DNA from: Paraburkholderia podalyriae | GTDB lineage: Bacteria; Pseudomonadota; Gammaproteobacteria; Burkholderiales; Burkholderiaceae | Direction: 5' to 3' | Assembly: GCF_014397785.1 (NCBI RefSeq) | Contig: NZ_VZQQ01000017.1 | Location: 98,522 to 162,521, forward strand | Length of the DNA stretch: 64,000 nucleotides | Shown: in pieces, positions 1-9,983 of the stretch | How positions within the stretch are numbered: the first letter of the stretch is position 1 | How the letters are laid out: each line of letters starts with the position of its first letter | Notes under the pieces: model-generated | The model's input: the letters and a program-made list of their open reading frames with translations, nothing else | The model's database searches: none | What the model was told of the DNA's origin: nothing | Translations under genes and position numbers: made by a program

Positions 1-2357
<2,357 letters not shown>

Positions 2358-2478
2358 AGGGACACCGTCTGTGAGGAGGCCGGACAGGCCGTTAAACCAT
2401 TGTTTTTTTGCCGCAGTGCGCTTCGCAACCACGACGACGCTCTTCTTGCAGCGCAGGGCGAAATGCGTCGGAAATCGG

Positions 2479-2508
2479 AATATACGCGACGAATCAATGA
2501 AATAGCAA
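2479..2508 (-). promoter_or_regulatory. Putative sigma70 promoter of gltB
   Basis: On the minus strand, -35 TTGCTA (2503-2508) and -10 TATATT (2479-2484) are separated by 18 bases. They lie about 120 bases before the gltB ATG in an AT-rich patch that contrasts with the GC-rich coding DNA. Assigned by sequence match only. Confidence 0.5.
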
Positions 2509-2589
2509 ATAAAACGTGATGATCTGACACCGATTATCAAATTGGTGCATTGCGGCTAATTTTTATTGGTGTCATATCTATTTTGGGGC

Positions 2590-2615
2590 AAAGAAAACGG
2601 CATTTCAGATGCCGT
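2590..2615 (-). terminator. Intrinsic terminator after the RAYT-like gene
   Basis: ACGGCAT (2597-2603) pairs with ATGCCGT (2609-2615) around a 5-base loop. On the minus strand the stem is followed by TTTTCTTTG. It sits about 80 bases past the stop codon of the upstream minus-strand gene. Confidence 0.6.
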
Positions 2616-2697
2616 CTTCATACAGTCCCTTGATGTAAAACTCTTTCTTCCGATCTGAAGCAGCGCTAATGCGGGGCAGGTGTCACCTCGCGGCGCC

Positions 2698-3405
2698 TCA
2701 CTGCGTATGCGGCGTCTCGCGCACCTTGCGAGGCCGGCCACGCGGCAGCGGCGACACACGCCGGTTCGCGGCTCGCGCCGCCCATTCGCGGTAGGTGTCG
2801 CTGCCCAGCACCCAGCCTTTCAACGTAGCTTGCTGGAGCTGACTCGCCTCGCGCTCGTCGAGTGGCTGCTCGCACAGTTCGCGATAAGCGCGCTGTCGCT
2901 CGAACGGCGTGTTGCCGAGCGACCAATACAGAGGATGATCCGTGATCAAGCTGTCAAGAGTAAGGCCGATGTGATGACGATAGCTCGACCAGCGATAATC
3001 CTCGGCCGCATTCACCAGTTGCAAACGCACCGGACACATTTCGACGACCCGGCTCGCAAGCAGAAAGTAGCGCTCACCTTCGATCACCGTCGCCCGGTAA
3101 CGGCCTTCCCACAAGGTGCCGCGACGCGCATAGCGCCGGTTGAAGTGCGCGACGTAGCGCCGCCCGACAGCCTGCATCGCCTTGGGCAGGCTCGACTCCT
3201 CGGTGGGCGTGACGAGCAGTTGCACGGCGCCCGGCATCAGGGCATAAGCGTGGATGGAGAGGTGATGGTCCCGGGAAGCCGCCTTCAGACAGTCGATGAA
3301 AAGCTCGTAGTCCTGGTCGTCGACGAAGGCGGGCTGCTGGTCGAGCCCGCGGAGGATGACGTGCTGCGGCTGGTCGGGGACATAAAGACGTGCAAGCCGT
3401 GCCAT
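2698..3405 (-). CDS. RAYT / Y1-transposase-like protein with degenerate active site
   Basis: A 235-residue protein with the layout of REP-associated tyrosine transposases (Transposase_17/Y1_Tnp): HVILRG near residue 15, a GTLWEGRYRA block near 96, RWSSYRHH near 138, and a basic RGRPRK end. In active members the metal site is a HUH motif in a MPNHVHLL context. Here the block is MPGAVQLL (residues 57-64), so both histidines are gone. The nucleophile tyrosine, expected in RYIExNP, is Val120 in RVVEMCP. The reading frame is full length with no stop or frameshift, which argues against simple decay. The ATG at 3405 matches the family N-terminus MARLARL. No insertion-sequence ends or target duplications were seen. 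Function unknown; domestication is an inference. Confidence 0.85.
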   Translation of the reverse strand: MARLARLYVPDQPQHVILRGLDQQPAFVDDQDYELFIDCLKAASRDHHLSIHAYALMPGAVQLLVTPTEESSLPKAMQAVGRRYVAHFNRRYARRGTLWEGRYRATVIEGERYFLLASRVVEMCPVRLQLVNAAEDYRWSSYRHHIGLTLDSLITDHPLYWSLGNTPFERQRAYRELCEQPLDEREASQLQQATLKGWVLGSDTYREWAARAANRRVSPLPRGRPRKVRETPHTQ

Positions 3406-3495
3406 GCTGGAGTGTCCAATAGTCGCGTTGGTATATACCCGAAGGTCCGAAGAGCCGCATGGGCGCAAGGTTCGGCGCCATGCGGCCAAGCCAGA

Positions 3496-3541
3496 AACCA
3501 CGCGGCGCTTAGGGAGAAAACTCTAACCGCCGCGTCTGGTT
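3496..3541. repeat. Imperfect inverted repeat upstream of the RAYT-like gene and ompW
   Basis: AACCA-CGCGGCG (3496-3507) pairs with CGCCGCG-TC-TGGTT (3528-3541), and an inner TTAG/CTAA can extend the stem. A T-rich tail follows on the plus strand. It lies between the RAYT-like gene start and ompW. It could be a terminator with no obvious client gene, a structured ompW leader or promoter element, or a REP-like relic. Confidence 0.5.
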
Positions 3542-3591
3542 TGTTTCAAACGTTGTAGTCATAATGAGCGGGCCTTTTTTGGAGAGCACAT

Positions 3592-4317
3592 ATGAAATTA
3601 AAACAGGCCGTAACGGGGATGGCGGTGCTAGCCTGCATGAGTACGGCAGCGCACGCCCAATCGGCCGGCACCATTTACTTCACGACCGGCTGGTTCCATC
3701 TTGCGCCCCAATCGAGCAGCGACCCGCTGAGAGTGACCAGCATTGGCGGTAGCCCAACCAACATCACCGAACCCAACACCGGCGCCTCGCTGAGTTCGGC
3801 CGATACCATCGGTTTTACCGCCGGCTATTTTGTCACCGACCACATCGCAGCCGAGTTCGTCATTGGCGTCCCCCCTACTTTCGACCTGTACGGCACGGGC
3901 AGCTTCGAGCAGTTCGGCAAGCTCGGGCAGGCCAAACAGTGGAGCCCGACGCTGCTCTTCAAGTACTACTTCAACGCGCCGACCGCTTCGTTCCGCCCGT
4001 ATCTCGGTGTCGGTGTGAGCCGCATCTGGTTCACCGACGAACACATTTCCAACAGCGCATTCGAAGCCAACGTTCTGCATGGTCCGACCAGTGTGTCGAC
4101 GGATAGTTCGTGGGAACCCGTGTTTAATGCGGGCTTCACGTACGCCTTCAATCAACACTGGTTCGCCGGCGTGTCGATCTCATACCTGCCGCTCAGCACG
4201 ACCGCAAAGCTCAGTTCGGCGTCGACGACGCCGGTCGGCACGCTGACCGTGCAATCGCAGACCAAGATCAAGCTGAACCCGATCGTCACTTACGTCAACG
4301 TCGGTTACCGTTTCTAA
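3592..4317 (+). CDS. ompW: OmpW family outer membrane protein
   Basis: A 241-residue precursor of the 8-stranded OmpW beta-barrel, a small outer-membrane channel for hydrophobic compounds (family knowledge). A signal peptide with AHA before QSAG is visible (cleavage near residue 22). The mature part has alternating amphipathic strands and ends in YVNVGYRF; a terminal Phe is the usual outer-membrane assembly signal. GGAGAG lies 8 bases before the ATG at 3592. The gene stands alone, has its own terminator (4373-4403), and faces away from the RAYT-like gene. I found no FNR box upstream. Confidence 0.93.
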   Translation: MKLKQAVTGMAVLACMSTAAHAQSAGTIYFTTGWFHLAPQSSSDPLRVTSIGGSPTNITEPNTGASLSSADTIGFTAGYFVTDHIAAEFVIGVPPTFDLYGTGSFEQFGKLGQAKQWSPTLLFKYYFNAPTASFRPYLGVGVSRIWFTDEHISNSAFEANVLHGPTSVSTDSSWEPVFNAGFTYAFNQHWFAGVSISYLPLSTTAKLSSASTTPVGTLTVQSQTKIKLNPIVTYVNVGYRF

Positions 4318-4682
4318 CGCCTCGCGAGAGCGGGTGGCTTGAATTAGGGTAGTCGAATTTCGCGCCTTGGGGAACGCCGTCATCGAGTCGATGACGGCGT
4401 TTTGATTTGGCGTCTCTGTTGCATCGGGATGGCCGCGCCATGCGACGTGAGCGTTTGTAAATTTGACGCGGATTCGGCTCGCCTGTGTGCAAAATCTGGC
4501 GACGATACGCGTCCACCCGTGCTGGCGCGAGCCGCGCGCGTGCAACGTTGCGGGCGATGCAGCGCTTGGCATCGAAGTTGCGTTTAGATGGCGTTTCCTG
4601 TGCTGCAGCGTAATCCCGCGTCTGCGCATAGCGTGTCCGCGCGACGATGCGCGGGGCCTTTCAACTCATCGACGGAGCGACC
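4318..4682. other. Intergenic region between ompW and the DUF883-like gene
   Basis: 365 bases with the ompW terminator at 4373-4403. The remainder must hold the promoter of the downstream gene, but I see no clear -35/-10 pair and no credible short gene. Overlapping frames here lack SD sequences and recognisable content. Confidence 0.5.
4373..4403 (+). terminator. Intrinsic terminator of ompW
   Basis: Near-perfect inverted repeat with arms AACGCCGTCAT and ATGACGGCGTT, followed by TTTT and a T-rich stretch on the plus strand, 55 bases after the ompW stop. Confidence 0.8.
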
Positions 4683-5063
4683 ATGACAGCACTTCCAAAT
4701 ACGCGAGACGCCCTCGGCGAATCCTGGACCAGCGCGAGTCGCCGCGCGCGGCGCATCGCTCGCCATAGCCGCCATGCGGCAGAAGATATCGCGGTCGAGT
4801 TGCGCACCCTGCTGTCGGAACTCGAATCGACGTTGACCGACGGCACGCAGGCCGATGCCGTGGCGCTGCGCGGCAAGCTGCGTAAACAGCTGGACGCCGC
4901 GCGCGAGCGGCTGAACGACACGCGTGATGCAATGCGCGACCGTGCGGGCGTCGCGATCTCGGACGCCGACCACTACGTGCATGAAAATCCTTGGCAGACG
5001 ATTGCGATCGTCGGCGGACTTGCGCTGGTGGTGGGGGCGCTGCTGGCGTCCCGCTCGCGGTGA
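4683..5063 (+). CDS. DUF883 / ElaB-YqjD-like small membrane protein
   Basis: A 126-residue protein. The N-terminal two thirds are charged, Ala/Arg-rich and helical, with the RKQLDAARERL pattern of DUF883. A single C-terminal transmembrane segment (about residues 103-120) is preceded by HENPWQTI and followed by Arg-rich SRSR. Escherichia coli relatives (ElaB, YqjD) are tail-anchored and linked to ribosome binding in stationary phase; that role is not shown here. The ATG at 4683 has GGAGCG just upstream, which is better than the in-frame ATG at 4647. It stands alone between ompW and dgt. Confidence 0.85.
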   Translation: MTALPNTRDALGESWTSASRRARRIARHSRHAAEDIAVELRTLLSELESTLTDGTQADAVALRGKLRKQLDAARERLNDTRDAMRDRAGVAISDADHYVHENPWQTIAIVGGLALVVGALLASRSR

Positions 5064-5175
5064 CACGGGCCGGCGCGGCTTGACGGTGCTGGCAGGGGGC
5101 TCGACGGCCGCATTCGATGCCGCGCGGCCGAACGTCACTCCTTGCCGCGCCTCGCACGCGGCTAACCGCTAGCGC

Positions 5176-6441
5176 CTAGTTTTCGTCGATTACGAACAGC
5201 CGCCGATACTCCTTCAGCGCGTAGCGATCGGTCATCCCCGCAATGTAATGCGCGATCAGACGCGGCTGGCGCGCCGCATCCGCGGACTGATAGTCCGGCG
5301 GCAGCAGCCTCGGGTCGTCGGTGAACGCGTCGAACAGGCCGACGACGACGCGGCGCGCCTTGTTGGCCATGCGCATCACGCGATAGTGCCGGTACATGTT
5401 CCTGAACAGAAAGCGCTTGAGCGCCGCGGCCTGCGCGGCGATCGCATCGCTGTGCGCGACGAGCGGGGGCGCCGCGCGCACATCGTCGAGTGACGCCGGC
5501 GCGTAGCGCGCGAGATTGGTCCGCGTCGTCTCGATCAGATCGACGATCAGCGTATTGATCACGCGCCGCACCGTCTCGTGAATCAGCCGACGCCCTTCGA
5601 TCCGCGGATAGTCGCCACGCGCCGCCTCACAGTGCGTCTGCCAGAGTTCTACTTCGGCGAGTTGCTCGAGCGACAACAGGCCGGAGCGCAAACCGTCGTC
5701 GACGTCGTGATTGTTGTACGCGATTTCGTCGGCGACGTTGGCGATCTGCGCTTCGAGCGACGGCTGCCGTCCTTCGAGAAAACGCTCGCCCAACGCGCCG
5801 AGCCGGCGCGCGTTATCACGCGAGCAATGCTTGAGAATGCCCTCGCGCGTTTCGAAGCACAGGTTCAGGCCATTGAAAGCTCCGTAGTGCTCTTCCAGTT
5901 CGTCGACGACCGCAAGACTCTGCAGGTTGTGCTCAAAGCCGCCATGCTCGCGCATGCATTCGTTCAACGCATCCTGGCCGGCATGGCCGAACGGCGTATG
6001 GCCGAGATCGTGCGCGAGCGAAATCGCTTCGACGAGATCTTCGTTGACGCGCAGATTACGCGCGACCGAGCGCGCAATCTGCGCAACTTCGAGGCTATGA
6101 GTGAGGCGCGTGCGAAACAGGTCGCCCTCGTGATTGACGAATACCTGAGTCTTGTATTCGAGCCGCCGGAATGCGGTCGAGTGGACGATGCGGTCGCGGT
6201 CGCGCTGAAACTCGGTGCGCGCGCTCGGCGCGGATTCCGCATAGCGACGCCCGCGTGACTGGCTCGAATGCGCGGCGTACGGCGCGAGATGCACTTCGAG
6301 CGCCTGCTGGGTCGGCACGGCGACCGCGGGCGCGGCGACGGCGGGTGCGGCGGCAGCGGCATCCGGGGCGATGGCACCATTCCCGGCGGCTGCGCGCAAG
6401 CTCGGGTCATGCTGGATATCGTCGCTGCGCCTGTCAGTCAC
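5176..6441 (-). CDS. dgt: Deoxyguanosinetriphosphate triphosphohydrolase-like protein (HD domain)
   Basis: 421-residue dNTP triphosphohydrolase of the dGTPase-like HD superfamily, converting dNTPs to nucleosides and triphosphate. HSTAFRRLEYK (87-97), LTHSLEV (His115) and the metal-binding HDLGHTPFGH (His144-Asp145) are all present. The first ~45 residues are a low-complexity Ala/Pro/Val stretch with no predicted function. The start is GTG at 6441, with GGAGAA 5 bases upstream. It is the last gene of the pilMN(OP)Q-aroK-aroB-dgt run, 72 bases after aroB, a placement common in Burkholderiaceae. Substrate preference cannot be told from sequence. Confidence 0.93.
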   Translation of the reverse strand: MTDRRSDDIQHDPSLRAAAGNGAIAPDAAAAAPAVAAPAVAVPTQQALEVHLAPYAAHSSQSRGRRYAESAPSARTEFQRDRDRIVHSTAFRRLEYKTQVFVNHEGDLFRTRLTHSLEVAQIARSVARNLRVNEDLVEAISLAHDLGHTPFGHAGQDALNECMREHGGFEHNLQSLAVVDELEEHYGAFNGLNLCFETREGILKHCSRDNARRLGALGERFLEGRQPSLEAQIANVADEIAYNNHDVDDGLRSGLLSLEQLAEVELWQTHCEAARGDYPRIEGRRLIHETVRRVINTLIVDLIETTRTNLARYAPASLDDVRAAPPLVAHSDAIAAQAAALKRFLFRNMYRHYRVMRMANKARRVVVGLFDAFTDDPRLLPPDYQSADAARQPRLIAHYIAGMTDRYALKEYRRLFVIDEN

Positions 6442-6513
6442 CGGGTTCTCCGAAACATGGGCGGCGCCGCGTGACGCAGGTGCGTGAAGCGTGGCTGCAG
6501 GGCCGTCGAGGAT

Positions 6514-7590
6514 CTAGACGGCGGCGGCCAGCGTCGCATGCACGTCGGCGTCGGGCGCCCGGGTGATCAGTGTCTCACCGAAACGCTTCAGCAGAATGAA
6601 CTTGATCGCGCCGGCTTCCGCTTTCTTGTCGATCTGCATCAGCTCGACGTAGCGGTCCGCGCCGAGCGCAGGTGCACGAGTTGGCAGACGCGCGGCAAGC
6701 ACCACATCGACGAGCCGCTTGCGCGACGCTTCGTCGAGATGGCCGAGGCGCACGGACAGATCCGCGGCCATCACCATCCCACAGCCGACCGCCTCGCCGT
6801 GCAGCCACTCGCCGTAGCCGAGCCCAGCCTCGATCGCGTGGCCGAACGTGTGACCGAAGTTGAGGATCGCGCGCAGACCACCTTCGCGCTCGTCCTGCGC
6901 CACCACCGACGCCTTGATCTCGCATGAGCGCTTGACCGCCTCGGCCAACACCTTCGATTCACAGCGGTTCAAAGCCTCGATGTTGGCCTCGATCCAGGTG
7001 AAGAAACCGGCGTCGGCAATCGCGCCGGTCTTGATGACCTCGGCGATGCCCGCCGCGAGTTCGCGTCCGGGCAACGTACGCAACGCGCCGATGTCAGCGA
7101 TCACCGCCTGCGGCTGGTAGAACGCGCCGATCATGTTTTTGCCCAACGGATGATTGATGCCGGTCTTGCCGCCGACCGACGAATCCACCTGCGACAGCAA
7201 CGTGGTCGGCACCTGGATGAACGGCACACCGCGCATGTAGCAGGCGGCGGCAAACCCGGTCATGTCGCCGATCACGCCTCCGCCGAGCGCGATCAGCGTA
7301 GTCTTGCGGTCGGCGCGCGAGCCGAGCAGCGCGTCGAAGATCAGGTTCAGCGTATGCAGATTCTTGTGCGCTTCGCCGTCCGGCAAAACGACCGTGGAGA
7401 CCTGCTTGTTCAGCGGCGCGAGCGCCGCGCGCAGCTTGTCGCCGTAGAGGGGATCGACGGTGGTATTGGTGACGATCGTGACCGAGTTGCCGCCGATATG
7501 CGGCGCGAACAACTCGGTCTGGCCAATCAGGTCGGCACCGATATGGATGGGATAGGCGCGCTCGCCCAGTTCGACGTTGACGGTAATCAT
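6514..7590 (-). CDS. aroB: 3-dehydroquinate synthase
   Basis: 358-residue enzyme of shikimate pathway step 2, forming 3-dehydroquinate from DAHP with NAD+ and a divalent metal. GGGVIGD (103-109), DSSVGGKTG (136-144), the metal-ligand region FGHTFGHA and GEWLHGEA are present. The MITVNVEL start at 7590 matches related proteins. A second ATG three codons upstream (7599) overlaps the aroK stop as TAATG, which could couple translation; neither start has a strong SD. It lies directly downstream of aroK, so two steps of aromatic amino acid synthesis are co-transcribed with the pilus genes. Confidence 0.95.
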   Translation of the reverse strand: MITVNVELGERAYPIHIGADLIGQTELFAPHIGGNSVTIVTNTTVDPLYGDKLRAALAPLNKQVSTVVLPDGEAHKNLHTLNLIFDALLGSRADRKTTLIALGGGVIGDMTGFAAACYMRGVPFIQVPTTLLSQVDSSVGGKTGINHPLGKNMIGAFYQPQAVIADIGALRTLPGRELAAGIAEVIKTGAIADAGFFTWIEANIEALNRCESKVLAEAVKRSCEIKASVVAQDEREGGLRAILNFGHTFGHAIEAGLGYGEWLHGEAVGCGMVMAADLSVRLGHLDEASRKRLVDVVLAARLPTRAPALGADRYVELMQIDKKAEAGAIKFILLKRFGETLITRAPDADVHATLAAAV

Positions 7591-7598
7591 ACGGTCCA

Positions 7599-8150
7599 TT
7601 ATGACGCAGGATGTTTGGCGACGCCGGCCATCTCGAGCTGCATGAGAACCATGTTGACGAGCCCGTTGACCGAGGGCCGGCCGGTTTCGATCACGAAGTG
7701 CGCGCATTCGCGGTACAGCGGGTCGCGCACTTCATAGAGCGCTTCGAGACGCGCCTTGGGGTCTTCCGTTTGCAGCAGCGGGCGATTCTTGTCCCGCCTC
7801 GTGCGCAGCCACAAGTCATGCGGGTTGGCGCGCAGATAGATCACGAGGCCGCGGCTTTTCAGCGCTTCGCGGTTTTCCGGCCGCAGCACGGCACCGCCGC
7901 CCGTCGCGAGCACGATATTGTCGCGCCCGGTCAGCTCGGAGATCACGCTCGCTTCGCGATCGCGAAAGCCCGCTTCGCCCTCCAGCTCGAAGATCACGGG
8001 AATGCGCGCGCCCGTGCGCGCCTCGATTTCATGATCGGAATCGAAGAACGGGCGCTCGAGACGGCGCGCAACCGCCCGACCCACAGTGGTTTTTCCTGCC
8101 CCCATGAGCCCTACGAAAAAAACATTGGCGTGTGCGTCCCGCGCTTGCAA
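7599..8150 (-). CDS. aroK: Shikimate kinase (TTG start)
   Basis: 183-residue P-loop kinase that phosphorylates shikimate with ATP. Walker A GLMGAGKTT (14-22), the Asp-containing FFDSDHEIEARTG substrate region, RDREASV and ATGGGAV are present. I place the start at TTG 8150: the peptide begins at LQARDAHANVFF, as relatives do, and AGAGGA lies just upstream. The only in-frame ATG (8249) would add 33 low-complexity residues. It follows pilQ by about 114 bases, and its stop overlaps the possible upstream aroB ATG. Confidence 0.92.
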   Translation of the reverse strand: MQARDAHANVFFVGLMGAGKTTVGRAVARRLERPFFDSDHEIEARTGARIPVIFELEGEAGFRDREASVISELTGRDNIVLATGGGAVLRPENREALKSRGLVIYLRANPHDLWLRTRRDKNRPLLQTEDPKARLEALYEVRDPLYRECAHFVIETGRPSVNGLVNMVLMQLEMAGVAKHPAS

Positions 8151-8264
8151 CGGTGTCCTCTGGCTAATCCGGTGTAGTTCGTGCCGCAGCTTACTGGCAA
8201 AGCGGCTGCCTTGTCGAGCCTGCGCGCCACCGGGGAAGGGCGGCGCCATCTCGCCCTATGCGCC

Positions 8265-9983
8265 CTAATTCTCTCGCACCACGCGAGGTGTGATGAAAAC
8301 AGCCAGTTCGCTGCGCGTGTCGCGATGAGTCCGATGGCGGAACAACGCGCCCAGAACCGGTATTTTGCCGAGGATGGGCACGCGCTCGACGTCGTCCCGG
8401 TCGTCGGTCTCGTAAATTCCGCCGATCGACACCGTACCGCCATCCTCGACCTCGACGCGCGTTTGCACGTGCTTGGTGTTGATCGCGGGCCCGGCGTCGG
8501 TCTGCTCGCCGACGCTGTCCTTCGCGACATCGAGATCGAGCACCACGCGGCCATCCGGCATGATCTGCGGCTCGACCTCCAGTTTGAGCGTCGCGCGGCG
8601 AAACTGCACGCCCGATACGCCCTGCCCGACCTTCGCCTGATACGGCAGCTCGGTGCCCTGCTCGACGATCGCCTTCATCCGGTCCGCGGTGACGACTCGC
8701 GGGCTCGACACGATTTTCCCATGTCCCTCGGACTCGAGCGCCGACAGCTCGAGATTCAGCAGCCGCGTCGCGCGCGCCGCGAACAGCGTGAGGCCGGCGG
8801 TCGCGGCATCGAACCCGGAGATCGGACGGGCCGACAGATCGTACACGGAGCCGTCCGTTCCTCCCGTCAGCCCCCTCGCCGTACCGTCCGCGCTCGTGCC
8901 AGCGAGCGACAGCCGTACGCCGAGATTGCGTGAAAAGCCCTGGTCGCCTTCGACGATCTGAGCCTCGATCAGCACCTGGCGGGTCGGACGATCGACGGAA
9001 GCGATCAGCGCCGCGATCTGCTCGAGCCGCCCCGCGAGATCGGTGACGAACAGCAGGTTGGTGCGCGGATCCGCAGTGACTGCGCCGCGTTTGGACAGCA
9101 CGCGCTGGGTGCCGGAACCGGTCAGCAGACGCCGCACGTCCTCGGCGTGCGCGTAGTGCAGCTCGAACGTGCGACTCGCGAGCGGCTCGAGGTCCGCGGC
9201 GCGGGCGTGGGCTTCGAAGCGCTGACGTTCGCGCGCGGTGAGTTCGGCGGCAGGCGCAACCCAGATCACGTTGCCGTGGCGCTCCATCGCCAGATTGTTG
9301 ACGTCGAGCAAGGTGTCGAACGCGGTGCGCCACGGCACCTTGTCGAGACGTATCGACACGGCGCCGCGCACTTTGTCGCTGGCGACGATGTTTAGGCCGG
9401 TGAACTCGGCGAAGGCTTTCAGGACCGCGCCGAGTTGCGCGCGCTGGAAGTTCAACGAGATCGGCTTGTTGCCCGCGGGAAGGCCCGAGTCGGCACTGGC
9501 CGACGCGTCGGCGAGGCGCCGCTGCGGCGGCAGCGGGACCGGCGGGCCTTCGAGACTGGGCGTGCCGGCGCTGTCGTCGCGAGCCGTGGCGCCGGGTTGC
9601 TTAGGCGACGGCGGCGGGATCGGGTCGCTCGCGACGTCGTCCGCGGAAGCGTCGGGCGCTGTCGCGGAATGCGGGGTCCCGGGCAGGGCGTCCGAATCCT
9701 GGGCCGCGTTTTGCGCAGAAACGTCGCCGAACGGATTCGCCGCTTGCCCGACGCTGCCGCCCGGCAGCGGCGCGATCTCGTGGGCGGGATTGGCCGATGC
9801 GGGAAGGTCGTCGAGCGCCGCGTAAGCCGGCAACGGCGGCAGCAGCGGTGGCGTCGCTGCCTGCGCGAGCCCGGCGCCCAGCGTCGCAGCGACGTAGAGC
9901 CCGACACACAGCCCGAAGCCGACGCGGATCTCACGTCCGACACCCGACGTTGCCGTGCTCCATCGCTCGAGCGGGCGCATCAT
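8265..9983 (-). CDS. pilQ: Type IV pilus secretin PilQ-like
   Basis: 572-residue outer-membrane secretin through which the type IV pilus exits. A signal/TM segment (about 22-42) precedes a Pro/Ala/Asp-rich linker (43-170). Then come an STN domain (about 176-260), an N1/KH domain with the VLSKRGAVTAD and TNLLFVTD pattern, and the secretin core from about 345, with VPILGKIPVLGALFR near the end. No AMIN (peptidoglycan-binding) domain is recognisable before the STN domain, unlike many PilQs of 650-750 residues; the linker fills that place. The ATG at 9983 overlaps the preceding stop as ATGA. Some pipelines would call it HofQ. Confidence 0.92.
   Translation of the reverse strand: MMRPLERWSTATSGVGREIRVGFGLCVGLYVAATLGAGLAQAATPPLLPPLPAYAALDDLPASANPAHEIAPLPGGSVGQAANPFGDVSAQNAAQDSDALPGTPHSATAPDASADDVASDPIPPPSPKQPGATARDDSAGTPSLEGPPVPLPPQRRLADASASADSGLPAGNKPISLNFQRAQLGAVLKAFAEFTGLNIVASDKVRGAVSIRLDKVPWRTAFDTLLDVNNLAMERHGNVIWVAPAAELTARERQRFEAHARAADLEPLASRTFELHYAHAEDVRRLLTGSGTQRVLSKRGAVTADPRTNLLFVTDLAGRLEQIAALIASVDRPTRQVLIEAQIVEGDQGFSRNLGVRLSLAGTSADGTARGLTGGTDGSVYDLSARPISGFDAATAGLTLFAARATRLLNLELSALESEGHGKIVSSPRVVTADRMKAIVEQGTELPYQAKVGQGVSGVQFRRATLKLEVEPQIMPDGRVVLDLDVAKDSVGEQTDAGPAINTKHVQTRVEVEDGGTVSIGGIYETDDRDDVERVPILGKIPVLGALFRHRTHRDTRSELAVFITPRVVREN

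Larger units (their letters stand above)
2358..2697. other. Intergenic region between gltB and the RAYT-like gene
   Basis: About 340 bases without a credible gene. It holds the putative gltB promoter (2479-2508), an AT-rich stretch (about 2510-2590) and a hairpin with a minus-strand U-tract (2590-2615) that would end transcription from the RAYT-like gene. Nothing else is recognisable. Confidence 0.6.

Noticed and set aside
3406..3591. Possible FNR box upstream of ompW
   Set aside because: No TTGAT-N4-ATCAA-like sequence found; TTTCAAAC near 3545 is not a convincing match.
4402..4768. Short frames between ompW and the DUF883-like gene
   Set aside because: No SD, no recognisable sequence and mutual overlap; the ATG at 4683 with GGAGCG explains the region better.
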